Position numbers and translations under genes: made by a program. Of a stretch of 64,000 bases of DNA, positions 48,241-64,000 are shown piece after piece; the first letter of the stretch is position 1, and every line of letters starts with the position of its first letter. The notes beneath the pieces are model-generated. The model was not told where the DNA came from. It worked only from the letters and a program-made list of their open reading frames with translations, and did not search any database. This DNA is from Paragordius varius (lineage: Eukaryota; Nematomorpha). The DNA lies in contig OZ176050.1 in NCBI GenBank assembly GCA_964247055.1, forward strand, positions 4,402,001 through 4,466,000, read 5' to 3'.

Positions 48241-48766
48241 TGTTTTTCATACGATTGGCAAATTAAAACTCGTTTCTAACTTAACCCAAAGAGTAAATTA
48301 TGGACAAAAAATGCAAAAATGTCATTTATATCATAAAATTAATTATAATTTGGTTCTAAAATACAAATTGTGATATATTCGATAATGTATACATATGTAC
48401 AAGCGCCGTTATACAAAACGTATTGAAAAAATCAAATTTCATTATGGATATTTTCAAAAAATGACATGAAAATATCAAATAAAATGCCATAAAATACAAT
48501 GTAATAAATATGTTTGTGTGTGTGCCTAAACAATAGATTTTTGTAACTTTCAATAATATATGAAAATAAATCATCAAAAAATTTACGAAATATTGGATAA
48601 AAATTATAAAAAAATGTGATATAATATGCGTTTTTATTTGAGCAAATTTTGTGGTTTGATAATGTTAGGTGCTTAACACAGAAGATAGGGTTCAAACAAT
48701 TACAATTCCAAAATATAAATAACGAATATATTTGGTTTTTGTTTGAACATTTATCCTATTTTATAA

Positions 48767-53004
<4,238 letters not shown>

Positions 53005-55558
53005 TCTTTAAATTGGACTCTTGATTAAATTTCTCAGTTTAGTGGGAAATGGAAAGTTCATAACTAAGAAATATACAATAAATAAATTAGGAAATATTGA
53101 TGATGATATATACAATAATGAAAATTAATATTAAATCCACGTGAGAATAGATAAAGGAAAAAAGTGATCGGGTAATGTAAATATACTTTTCGAAACACTA
53201 ATTAAAGTTAATCACAAATTTATATTTGAGTTCAAGTAGATGAAATATTATATTCATACAATATTTATTGTCTATATACTTTGATTAGAATGGGATTATT
53301 TGTGGATATATAAAAAATAAATAAATATGGATAAGGATTAATGTGACTCATTTGAAAAAAAATAATTTGAGTAAATTTTAATATTTAAAAAAAATTAATT
53401 CCATTGAATCATAATTGGTTCTATTAAATTTTGTGGAAATGCTTGAATTTATATAATTTTGTCAAATAGTAAATAACCACGACGACGATGTTTGCTACAT
53501 GAGATATAAAATTAGTGTTTTACATTTATAAATTACCTTACAAAATAGTAAAATGTAAAAAACAACTGTTTTATATAAAAGGAAAAAATGTTACAATGTA
53601 TGCTAGAGTAACATTAACATAAATGTTTAAATTTAAAGTAAAAAATGAGTTTTTTATTTGCCATATAGCATACAGAAAGCCATGAGAGACATCGATCAAT
53701 TTTTGCTAAAACTACCTTTTATCATAGCATTAAATGTAAGGGTATTTGTTGTCCTAATGTGTAATGTGAATTTTATTTTCTTGTTTTTTAGGTTATTTTG
53801 TTGTTGTTTTAGGCTAAGATGACATGTCAGTATAAGAAAACCCCTATTTCTTTTGTACAATACATGTACACACAGTAGTGTATGGCAACAAACAACAAAT
53901 GGTTAAAATTAAATAATTTTTTTCCTATCTTTTATCATCAATTTTGTTAATTTAATTATGGACAATATTTATTAATATCATATATGCTAGTGTAAAAGGG
54001 GGTAAAAAAATTTAATGCTTTTTTTCTCATGATGATGAAAAAATGCATGGTGCCAAAAAGCAGACACGAATGGAAGAAAAAGGCTAAATTGGGGATTAAA
54101 AATTATAATCGATCCAAACTAAAAATAACTTCAGCTATTTATATTTCCAAAGGGAATTTAATAAAAGACTCGTTTAAGATGATTGATATTAAAGATAAAA
54201 ATTTTTTTTACTATTTTGAGTTAAGGTCAAGATAAAGATCTAATTCCAAATGAAGCGTAAAAGGTATATAATGAGGGGTTTAAAATGTTTAATTTTATGT
54301 GGTCAATTATGTATGGTAATTCATAATTAAAAATTCTAGTATAGTTAAATTTTCACATGAGTAAACTGTAAAATATTTGTTGAGTATAATTTTGAAATTA
54401 TGATTTTAGTTGACTAAGAAAAAACCTAAAAATAAAATCCTTATCACATGATAAAAATATAAAACACGTGTATTGGATAACCCCTTAAATTTTCAGTAAT
54501 AAAGTAATGATAAACATTTTTAAAAAATTTTAGATTATTATGTATTAATCTTATAATCCTCTATCAAAAATTATATATCAAAAATAGATATATAATCGCA
54601 AACATAACAAAAATTCCTTATGTGAGGTTTTATTTTGCGAAAGTTGGGTCGATATTTTCATATTTGGATGACAAAAATTTAAGTACACTAGACATCTGAG
54701 TGTAGAAACTCTAGCTTACATGCGAATCTGATACAATGATGTCAATATTACAAAAAAAATAAAATTTACATAAAAAATGCCTGCACGATCTAATAAAACA
54801 GTTCTATTTGCCTTACAGATTTAATATATAATTTTATTCTGAAAATTGTAAAGTTTATGAGTATAAGCAAATATTGATATAAAATTATATATGAGATTTG
54901 CCTGGGTTTAATTATTAAAGTAACTGTATATATTTACCTGTTTGCAGGATAATTTTTTGGGGATATATCTCAAAAAAAATATTTCAAAAATAAATTCATA
55001 AATATACGATATCAATAAAAAAAATTTGAAAAAAAATGCTAAATGTTAATATATAAAATGTTTAGCATACGTTTTTTTTATATTTTTATCTTTTGCTATT
55101 TTTTCCTTTTATACTTTGTTTGTTGCGAACAGCGCACATTTCTATGAATATGTATAAGGGAAATTTTTTGTTTGTATCAAACTAAACCAACTTTTTTATA
55201 TTGTAACATTAAATTTTATGCAAATGTTTTAATGCACATAAACAATTTTTGTTCTCTCCCACATTTGTGGAACAAGATTTTTTCCATTTTTATGCATAAA
55301 ATTATAAATTATATAAATGAATATTCATAAATTTTTTGATATTAAATAAATATTAAGCGCTAAGCAATTTTATATTAACTTTTTAAACTTGAAATCTTGG
55401 GTGTAAAAATGAATCTTCAAACATTCCCATATTCAAGTTAAAATAACCAAACTCAATTAAATTTAACTTCACAACACTGCCTTTGTTCATATTGATATGT
55501 ATGGACGAGTCTTTATTTAAATATCTTATGTATGGTACACTCCTATAAATACGTTTGT

Positions 55559-55562
<4 letters not shown>
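53005..55562. other. Presumed RNF38 promoter and intergenic DNA
   Basis: Contains the 5' UTR and promoter of the RNF38 gene, then AT-rich DNA in which I recognise no gene. A plus-strand frame of 68 codons (54029-54235, Lys-rich) has no known similarity and is within chance expectation. Confidence 0.45.

Positions 55563-55598
<36 letters not shown>
55563..55598. repeat. (AT)n microsatellite
   Basis: Pure AT dinucleotide run in intergenic DNA. Confidence 0.9.
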
Positions 55599-55601
<3 letters not shown>

Positions 55602-55811
55602 CTATAAGTTATACAAAAAATTCCATTTAATATAGCTTTAGGGTTGGGTTTTTTAGCTCAAAAAATACCATCAGTCCACAGTCATAATTATTATTAAATT
55701 AATATACAAACGCAATACGAACAAACTAAAAAGGGCTAACCAAAAGATGTTTATAGTGAGATATACTTATTTTATAATAATTAATTTTCTAGTATATATG
55801 GCAATCTTTTA

Positions 55812-55973
55812 CAGTAGCGTATGCAGTAAAAGATTGTTAGTGCAAAATAATCTTAATAGGGGGATATTATGGATATGTTTATAAATAGGACTTTAATATA
55901 TGAAAATTGTCCCCCTGTTTTGTGTTCATTAAGATTATTTTGCACTAACAATCTTTTACTGCATACGCCACTG
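55812..55973. mobile_element. Short hAT-type MITE
   Basis: A 162-bp near-perfect palindrome. The left arm reads CAGTAGCGTATGCAGTAAAA and the right arm ends TTTTACTGCATACGCCACTG. The arms are about 60 bp each. The CAGTGGCG start matches the hAT element at 5683-8138, so that type of transposase may have mobilised it. Flanking 8-mers (atctttta, tattttga) match only partly. Confidence 0.75.
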
Positions 55974-56212
55974 TATTTTGAATAGCATCTGACTGCCACT
56001 AAATCATCTTGTTTGCAAAGAAATATCATTCATCATCAGTGGCAAAAAAACTAAAAGTTTCCCGTTGTTAATATTTAAATAAATCCTCCTAACAAATTCG
56101 AAAGGCCCTATTCCTCTGACTCATCAAAAATTGAAAAGTGGGCTTTTTTAAAAATGATGGACGCATTTAATACAATAATGGATATTTTTTATTTTCTATC
56201 GACCGTTATCAA

Positions 56213-59200
56213 TAAGGTGACCAGATTTTTTGAAGGAAAAAGCGGGACAAATCTGTGAGGGGGGTCATTGGGGGGGGGGGGGTACAACCAAAAATTTTTA
56301 TACAAAAAATTTATTGTAATATTTATTTATTTTTAACACAAATACATTATAAATATAAAAAAATTTGTACCTTACAGGTTATTTGTACCTTATTTAATAT
56401 ATTTAGTGCACGAACAAAGGGTGAAGTGATTGTAATATTCTAGAAAAAAATAATAAAGACGAAATCATCACAAAGTGCGCTGGGTGACGCAAGAAGCGGC
56501 ACAAAAAATATTTTTAACAATTTAGCGAATAATCTTAATCAAAACATTATTGGCAGATACACAACGCTATTCAAACAGCTACTGATTTGTTACCCCTGGA
56601 TGTGGAAAATATAGATGTTAAAATGCTTGGATATTGTAGAACTGTTGGTTAGCTCTTTTGCCAGTGATTGAAATATTTATAAAAATGTGATCTCCTAGAA
56701 TCCTATTTTTTATCACAGGACAAAGGTCAAAATTCCAAGTCAAAAAAGGTTAGAGAATAATTTTATACCATTACCTAATCGCAATATTATAAAGCATCCA
56801 GAAAAACAAGGCTCAATAGATAGCCAGAATATAAAAATGTTTTATACAAAGAAACGATTATTTGGAAGACAAGACGGTGCACAATGACACTTTTTTATGA
56901 ACATTATTAAATAAATATATTGAATGAAAACTTATATTATGGACAATAGAAAAAAATACGTAGGATAGAAATGGTTAAAATAATCATTTTTAAACAAATT
57001 ATGTTCCATACAATAATATTTTAATTGTAGAATTTGTATCTTTACCTGAACCACTGCTATTGAACGCGTTTTTCCACAGTAAATTAAGTAAGGAAAATCA
57101 AGTTTAAATGTTGAATAAGTGCCATTTTATGTGTTCAAATATAATTTGACAAATTATGTAGACTTATACAATATTTTAAGTAATTTTGTTTATTTTTTTA
57201 CATAAAAACTTTATAAATATAAGAAATATATTTTATTCTTTGGTATATTTTTTGTTTGAGTGAATGCGTTTTAGCAGATTGTCATCATTTTTTAAAATAT
57301 TGTAGAAGTATTCACATCAAATTATATTTGACAGATAAAACGGCCTTTAAAGGTTCAACATTTAAATTTGATTTTTCCGATGTCCACACCTGATTTACTG
57401 AGGAAAAAACGCGCTCAGTAGCAGCGTTGGTTCCAGGTAAAGATATGAATCCAAAATTTTTTAAATATTATTTGTAAATAGAGTTGGCTTCAAAATGATG
57501 AAATATTTCCAACCATTTCTTTTCTACTGTATATTTTTTTGTCCATAATTTAAGTGTTTCATTATTTGTATATCTTTTAACTAAGAATTTTTGGGAACAG
57601 ATATAATCAAATGATTTTTGAACATCGCACCAATTAAATTATGGTTTTAATGTTATCCAATGAAAATGATCAATTTCATTGAATTTCGTCGTCCAGTCTT
57701 CCAAATATCTTTACAGTTTGTATAAAACATTTTTATATGGTACAGGATATCTTGGCGATTTATTAAGCCTTGTTTTTCTAAATTATTTATATTGCGGATG
57801 GTTAATGGTATAAAATTATTTTCTAACCTTTCTTGACATTGGAATTAGGTTCTAACTTAATTGACTAATTCAATTGCCGAAATTTTGTCACCTTCTATCA
57901 ATTTAATAACATTTTGAAAGAGAGAAGCTTGATTATGTAGGGACTCTAACCATATTTTTGAAGAATCACTTTCAAAAAACTTTTCCAAAGTTGTAGGACA
58001 TTTGTCCTATGATAAAAAATAGGATTTAAAAGGATCATACATTTTTAAAATCGATAGCTGGCAGAAGAGCTAACCAATGAGTTTTACAATATCCAAGCAT
58101 TTTTTGATATTGAACTTCTGCATTTTCACAGAATTCCTTAAGCGTTTCAACGCGTACCGTGTATATATAAAAAAGATATATATTTTAATAACTAAATTTT
58201 CCACATCTAGGTGTAACAAATCAGTAGCTGTTTGAATAGCGTTGTGTAAATGCGCTGCACACCCAACGCCAATAATGTTTTGATTAAGATGATCTGTAAT
58301 TTATGAAAAGTATTTTTTGTACCCCTCCTTATTTTTCCACCGAAGTTCGTAATGGTATCAGCGCAATATGCGATGATTTTGTCTTTTAAATTATTATTTT
58401 CTAAAATATTCATTATTGAAGTAAAACGTATGTCGGAATTTACACCGGGTAGCGAAATAAAATCTAAAATTTTAATTACTCCAGTTTCTGGATCAAAATA
58501 TCTTATTAAAGTGGGAAATAATTTTGTTTCCTTGTGAGATGCATCAAAGTATAGCGATATGAAATTAATTTTTAGTAAATCTTTTTGTATTTCAGAAAAT
58601 GCATGTGGCGAAAGGACATTGCATTCAATGGCTTCAGCCCTTGTACGGGTACATGTAAATTTTTTATTGAATTAGGTGCGAATAACCTGTGAGGTACAGT
58701 CCATAGATCTAAAGGAATGATTGTGATTAACGGCGTGAAAAGATAACACGCCCTCAGCTAGTGCCAAATTCTTTTCTTCCTCCCCAAAAGCGGTTTTTCG
58801 AAAAAAATCGCTCATTTTGTAAGATGATGCCGCCATATCTAAACATTTTTTATGTTTCTGTGTTTCCATATGCTTTGTAATATCATGCTTGCCGCCATGT
58901 GCTAGGGTGAATTCCCCCTCGCATATAAGACATTTAACAGATGATTTATTCTTCGTTTTTTTGATAAAAGGAAAATCTTTCATTAATTCATCGTTGAATT
59001 TACAACCTCTTTTTGTGCTCATATTTATAAAATACTATTAGCATAATAAATATTATATTACCTTAATTTTCTCGAATAAACGTGTAAGGTACCGATTTGT
59101 GGTATCAATTTGTCTTTTAAGCGACCGATTTGTGGTATTAATTTGGCTTTTTGATATGTTAGCAAGTAATAAAACTAAAATATTAGCATAGTAAATATTA

Positions 59201-59543
59201 TATTACCTTAATTTTCTGAAATAGACGTGTAAGCTACCGATTTGTGGTATTAATTATTTTAATCTAGAGATTTGTGGTATTAACTTGGCTTTTTAATAAT
59301 GATGACAGTAGTAGTAGGAAGCAAAGTGTATAATCATATGATATAAATTCGAAAAAAATAAATATTTTAATTTAAAAATAAAAAATTTTAATTTAAAATT
59401 GAATAGATTTTAAAGATATTTAATGATAAAAAATATAAACGGATAAAAAAATTTATTTGTATTAAAAAATTTTTTTTTTATATAATCGTGAAAAAGCGGG
59501 ACGCGGGACAAAGTGTGAAAAAGCGGGACGTCTGGTCACCTTA
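56213..59543 (-). mobile_element. hAT transposon with internal foldback, degenerate
   Basis: Termini TAAGGTGACCAGATTTTTTG and, complemented, TAAGGTGACCAGACG. A perfect 8-bp target duplication, gttatcaa, lies at 56205-56212 and 59544-59551. Subterminal 'aagcgggac' motifs occur at both ends. Transposase reads leftward from 59022: a C2H2-type finger, then LYFDASHKETKLFPTLIRYF near 58450-58570 and YCADTITNFGGKIRRGTKN near 58290-58370, then degraded core sequence. The segment 56540-57160 is an inverted copy of parts of 57310-58260, so the element folds back on itself. Stops and frame shifts interrupt the transposase in several places. A run of 13 G lies at 56270-56282. Confidence 0.9.
58672..59022 (-). 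CDS. hAT transposase N-terminal fragment with zinc finger
   Basis: 116 codons starting MSTKRGCKFNDELMKDFPF. The finger reads CLICEGEFTLAHGGKHDITK then HMETQKH, with Cys-X2-Cys and His ligands as in the N-terminal BED-like finger of hAT transposases that bind transposon ends. The frame closes after VIRT, and the rest of the transposase continues in other frames. It is therefore a fragment, part of the element at 56213-59543. Confidence 0.8.
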   Translation of the reverse strand: MSTKRGCKFNDELMKDFPFIKKTKNKSSVKCLICEGEFTLAHGGKHDITKHMETQKHKKCLDMAASSYKMSDFFRKTAFGEEEKNLALAEGVLSFHAVNHNHSFRSMDCTSQVIRT

Positions 59544-59551
59544 GTTATCAA

Positions 59552-61008
59552 GCCACTTCATGAATCACATCTTCGGTTCAGCTTTAAACTCCTTATAATT
59601 CATGATCTGAAAATAATTTTACCAAAACATGTATGCAATAATGCTGGTTCTTCCAATTATTTATATTATATTTATGAGAAAATTTGAGTTGATTTTTCCA
59701 AAAATAACCTTAAAATCCAATTTATAATAAGAGTTGCTTAAAGGCTAAATTGAACAAAATATATGTAACATGGAACCGTTTTAGTTCCAGAAACTGATGT
59801 TATCGCTTAAAAATTAAAAGGCACACACAAATCAATACGGTGGTTAGAAACAGTCTAGTTAATGCATATATTTATTCATATTATTGCAGAAAAATTATAA
59901 CGCCTTTTACAAAATCAATGATCGAACACATCACAGCTGCGGGTTACAACCTAAATTGACACTTTTTATAAAACTTCAACAATGTTTAAACCAAATTCAA
60001 CACTTATAATCTCAACATTTTTTTATTCAAACCCTACAGCTATTGTTAATTAACCAAATTATATTTAAATTAAGCATATATTAAAAGTTTAATAAGAATT
60101 TAGATTAATTAAAATTCTGAAGTTGTTATCTAAATATTCAATTTATTAAAATGCATGGTTGTTAAAGTTTCGAGTCTAAAAGCGTGGGTTATAGTTTAAA
60201 AATTATAACCTTAAAGCTAATTAAAAATATATATGTTGACTAAGAAATAAGGTAACAACATTATTGATAAGGGACTAAAATTACTTAATAAATTTTTAAA
60301 ATGCTAAAAAATAATTTTATGATGATTTGAGTTTGAAATAAAAAGTTTGAGTTTGACTGGAAAAGTGTGTAAGGTGGAGAAGTGTTGGATTTGGTTGAGA
60401 AAATGAGTTTACTTGAAAAAATATTGAGGAAATTGGAAAAGTGTTGAGTTTAAATGAAAAAGGGGTATATTAATACCAAAAATTCGATAAAATATAAATT
60501 GTAATTATTTGTTAATTTTGACTGGTTATTTTAAATGGTAACAGTCATGATCGTATTTGAATTGGTTGAAGCATATTAGGTTACTAGCGGGGGGGGGGGG
60601 GGGTGGGAGCATTTTTGATTTTATAAGCAATTTTGTTATGCGGCACGAAGTTTTAAAATGATTCACATAGTCTCATATTCTGAAATTTGGCTCCAAAGGC
60701 ATGCTGTATCGATATGATGGCGCAGTTGTAGGCGGGTAGCCCCCTATGCAGATCAATATAAAAATGTAGGTAGATAAAAAAATTTGCCTTTATACCTGGA
60801 ATAATCGTTTATTCCTAGTAGTTTATGGAAGAATAGCTTCAAAACTAAATAATAGTTCAATGATAGCGCATTTTTTAGGGACTTAAGGGCCTATTTAACG
60901 GCTAATTCAAAAAACCCGCTCGAGTTTTTGACTTTTTACGGGTAATACTTTGAGCAGCTATTAAACTCAGCACGCTATTTCGATATGACGGGTCAATTTT
61001 TCGCTATT
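59552..61008. other. Intergenic DNA with a long G run
   Basis: No gene recognised. A run of 15 G at 60589-60603 is conspicuous in such AT-rich DNA. Near 60900-61000 the sequence grades into the tandem repeat that follows. Confidence 0.45.
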
Positions 61009-61640
61009 AGCTCCTTACCCAGCAGCTACCATCAAAAAAACGCTTGACTAAAATTTTTGCCATTCAACAGGGAATTCGTAGAATCCTTATTGAATTTTAA
61101 CGGTCTCATACCTTTGGCGAAAAATAGATTCAAAAAATTATTTTTGTGGACTTAATTTTTTTGAAAAAAATGGCATTTTATGGGGGGAGCGGGTAAAAAG
61201 AGGGCCTAAATTAAAAAAGCAGGCCGACTTTGTTCGGTGCAATCGAAAATGGGTAAAAAAAATCATATTTGACATCGAATGGTTTAACACTTTCTCCGGA
61301 AAATTGTCTCAAAGACACCCGATTTTTACACGGGGTGGACCCGAACGCGGGGCATATTTCAAAATTAGGGCGAAGCTATTGTCGGGGCATTCACTAATGA
61401 TTATATTTTTTCGATATTTGGATTTGAATGGGTCTACCGGTTTTCCGGTACCAGATCACAAAGCCTTATGGCGGATTAGTTTTTAGAGGGTAGCTCCTTA
61501 CCCAGCAGCTATCATCAAAGAAACGCATGACTAAAATCCTTTTAACAGGGAATACGTAGAATTCTTATTGAATTTTTACGGTTTCATACCTTTGGCGAAA
61601 AAAAGATTCAAAAAATTATTTTTTAACATTAAACTCGTAA
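61009..61640. repeat. Tandem repeat, period about 483 bp, second locus
   Basis: The block 'agctccttacccagcagct' occurs at 61009 and again at 61492, with the same sequence following (tttggcgaaaaa.agattcaaaaaatta). It is the same unit as at 6840-7440 in inverted orientation. An open frame at 61304-61486 corresponds to the complement of the frame seen at the first locus. Neither is recognisable as protein. Confidence 0.75.
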
Positions 61641-61829
61641 TTTTGAGAATTAAAGGTTTTAGATATGAAGCCATGTATTTTATATCATTCGAAAGAGCGC
61701 AAAAAACTGTATCTTTTAAATGGTAGTAGGTCATTTAAATCAATCGGATGTAAAAGTTATTTGGGTTTAAATGGTCAAAATTTTTAATCCTTAAATAAGT
61801 CAAAAATTTTCACAGACAAACTAATTTTA

Positions 61830-62475
61830 AAATCATATAAATTATTTTAATATAATTATTCGGGTTATATTAGTATTTAATTTAAAAAAAATGTTGAAAA
61901 AGCTTTTGGTTTACTTTTACTAAAAATTATTATTTTTATAAATATTTTACCTAGTGGATACTAGAAATGTAAACTTATAACTGTAAATTTATTACATAAT
62001 GGCTAGAAAAGATTAAAAATATCTTAAACTTTGTTTTTATCTTTAAATTTTCGAAATTATCAGCCTCGTAAAGAAAATAAATTAATATTGAGATGGTAAT
62101 TTTTAAAAAAAACAAAAAACTCAAAATGACTGTTTTGAGCGACATAAAAGCAATAAAAAAATGTTTTAATCAAAAAAACTTTCTGTTACCTTTTTTGGAC
62201 ATTCATCACCATCTAGACAAAGTTTGAGCTATTTTCATCCATTAGTTTCAAAAATATATTAATTAAAAAAAATAGCTCTCGCTTCGCGCGTTTGTCGCTT
62301 TCTGTGTCCAAACTGTCGATTTAATTCATATTAGTATACATTTTATAGAGTTTTATTACTCTTTCAAATGATATATTACAAATAGGCATTGCTTGTATAT
62401 TTTCAAAGAAAAACATTTTTTAGTAAAATTTTGATAAAGAGGGCGCATAATCAAAAAAATCAAATTATACAAATA
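61830..62475. repeat. Dispersed repeat 'family R4', copy 2
   Basis: Inverted relative to 35560-36060. It includes 'gctctcgcttcgcgcgtttg' at 62275-62294 and 'ctttcaaatgatatatta' at about 62361. Non-coding. The region 61640-61830 just before it also carries 'tatatcattcgaaagagc', a relic of the same motif. Confidence 0.7.
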
Positions 62476-62499
62476 CGTGGAGTTTAATTTTATTTCAGA

Positions 62500-64000
62500 T
62501 TTACTGTTAAAATGATACTAAATATCAGAAAATGCAAAAAACTCGAGTGGCAGAAAAATTTGTTGTCCAGTGTTATATTCCGCCCTTGTACTAGGCATTT
62601 CTGTCAAAATCTGATATATTTTTTGTTTATTAAGTTCGGCGCTTGCACTGGGAAGTTCCTGAATTCTGTGAAGATCTGGTCTGGTTCTTTATACATATAT
62701 GATATTTTGTTTTTTCTATACATTAAAAATCAAAGGATATTTATATTTAATATCATACATATTGTTTCAGAATTATTAATAGAAAATATCACACTTATTA
62801 CAGTCATGTAGACTTAATTTTATCAAAAATTTACTTTTTTTCGTTAAATGGGTATTAATATTTGGTAAAAAAATATAAAAACAAGAGCTATCTGGTATAT
62901 ATCATATTTTTTAAAAAAGTAAAAGAAGTGTGAGGGAAGGGCGTCGGAAATCTTTGGTAAAAAATGAAAATACACTAACTATTAACCCTTCATTTAAAAT
63001 TATTGTACAAAAGGGTTAAGAAAATCGTAATTTTTATCTCAATTATAATTTTTTTGTTTTGATATGGGAACGATTTTAAAAGATGCAATATTAAATAATC
63101 ATAAAATTAAAATCTTTAAAAAATATATCAAAACCATTGTAAAATTTTGCACTATATAACAGTAATAAACTGAAATTTATAAAAAAAATATATTCAATAC
63201 TTGAATACTTATTTTAAGCTAACGAAAGGTAAAAATTTAGTCAACGTGACATGTGTTTAATGGTAAAATTGAAAAAATAATACTTATAAACCGCTTTATC
63301 TATTTCCATCAATGTTAGATGTAATTTAAAAAAAGCTACAATTTTACCCTTAACACTAAATGAATACGACATTTTGCAAATATCTTGTAAGATAAAAATG
63401 GCGTCGAAGTTGTTTGACATGTAACTTTTTTTTTAAAACAAATTTTTTTTAGATATTTTGGCATATTTATATAATTTTTATTAGGAATCATAAATTTAAA
63501 TTGGGACCGTTTCTTTCACTAATTTATTAAAAATACTAAATCAAATTTAATCTGGGGTATATTTGGATACCTCAATTTGAATCTAGGTGTTAAATAAAAA
63601 TTTTATCAAAAAAAATAATATATAAAATTTTGCTAAAAAATTAACAAAAATATTACCATTCCCCTTTAACAATATTTTAAGATTTTCATTTTTTACCAAA
63701 GATTTCTGACGCCCTTCCCCCACACTTCTTTTACTTTTTTAAAGAATATGATATGGTAATACCATATAGCTCTTGTTTTTATATTCTTTACCAAATATTA
63801 ATACCCATTTAACATAAAAAAGTAAATTTTTGATAAAATAAAGTCTACATGACCGTATATTGCTTGTACTGGGCATTTCTGTCATCTGATATATTCTTTG
63901 TTTTTAAAAGACAATGGATATTTATATAAAGTTTCCATATGTTTTAATAAATATATTACTATTATTTTAGAGTAGCACTATTGAAGGAAAGGGACCCATT
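62500..64000. repeat. Palindromic element with a nested MITE, truncated by the window end
   Basis: The arm at about 62800-63010 ('gggtattaatatttggtaaa', 'gaagggcgtcggaaatcttt') is matched by its complement at about 63655-63850. A second block, 'ggcatttctgtcaaaatctg' (62596), reappears in direct orientation near 63874, suggesting tandem units beyond the window. A family B MITE sits between the arms. The open frame at 62512-62811 lies in this repeat and has no recognisable similarity. Confidence 0.7.
63150..63596. mobile_element. MITE 'family B', 5'-truncated copy
   Basis: Carries the family landmarks 'gtcaacgtgacatgtg', 'aaaccgcttt', 'ggcgtcgaagttgtttgaca' and the terminal GAATCTAGGTGTTAA at its right end. 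The opposite terminus is missing. It lies between the arms of a larger palindrome, so it inserted later than that element or was captured by it. Confidence 0.8.

Noticed and set aside
48356-48695. Two overlapping minus-strand open frames of 73 and 87 codons
   Set aside because: Phe/Ile/Tyr-rich translations of AT-rich DNA with no similarity; they probably lie in the RNF38 3' region.

Overview
This is a window of nuclear DNA from an animal. It is very AT-rich (roughly three quarters A+T by eye). Six protein genes can be reconstructed with confidence by matching spliced exons to known animal families, each with consistent splice phases: a vesicular monoamine transporter (SLC18, 3' part only), an FGF8/17/18-type fibroblast growth factor, CAND1, TMEM230, PIGU, and an RNF38/RNF44-type RING E3 ligase. 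Monoamine transport plus FGF signalling points to a bilaterian with neurons. The proteins are divergent and carry Asn/Ser-rich insertions. Many introns are only 22-34 bp, while others are kilobases long and full of transposons. Tiny introns and fast-evolving proteins would suit a 'mesozoan' (dicyemid or orthonectid) or another reduced parasitic lophotrochozoan, but this placement is inference only.

Layout: 1-2440 is transposon debris and a 1.2 kb foldback. 2441-9212 (+) holds the last six exons of the SLC18 gene; its final 4.7 kb intron contains a hAT element inserted into a MITE. 10916-15421 (+) is the FGF gene. 15422-21167 is intergenic, with a possible small hypothetical gene (-, about 16.1-16.5 kb) and a dense repeat array. 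21168-39865 (+) is CAND1 in 31 exons, with a palindromic Tc1/mariner element in one intron. 39934-40311 (-) is TMEM230, tail to tail with CAND1 and 68 bp away. 42572-47117 (+) is PIGU in 11 exons. 48767-53004 (-) is the RNF38/44 gene, convergent with PIGU. 53005-64000 holds no recognised host gene: it has a hAT-type MITE, a 3.3 kb hAT element with an internal foldback, a tandem repeat of about 480 bp, and a palindrome with a MITE nested in it.

The genes are not a pathway cluster. CAND1 and the RNF38/44 protein both belong to ubiquitin biology. PIGU (GPI transamidase) and TMEM230 (vesicle trafficking) are endomembrane proteins. SLC18 and FGF serve neurotransmission and development. The most notable feature is structural: twelve spliceosomal introns of 22-34 bp in five genes, all GT-AG, and every one would shift the frame or introduce a stop if retained. 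No retroviral, LTR or other virus-like element was recognised.
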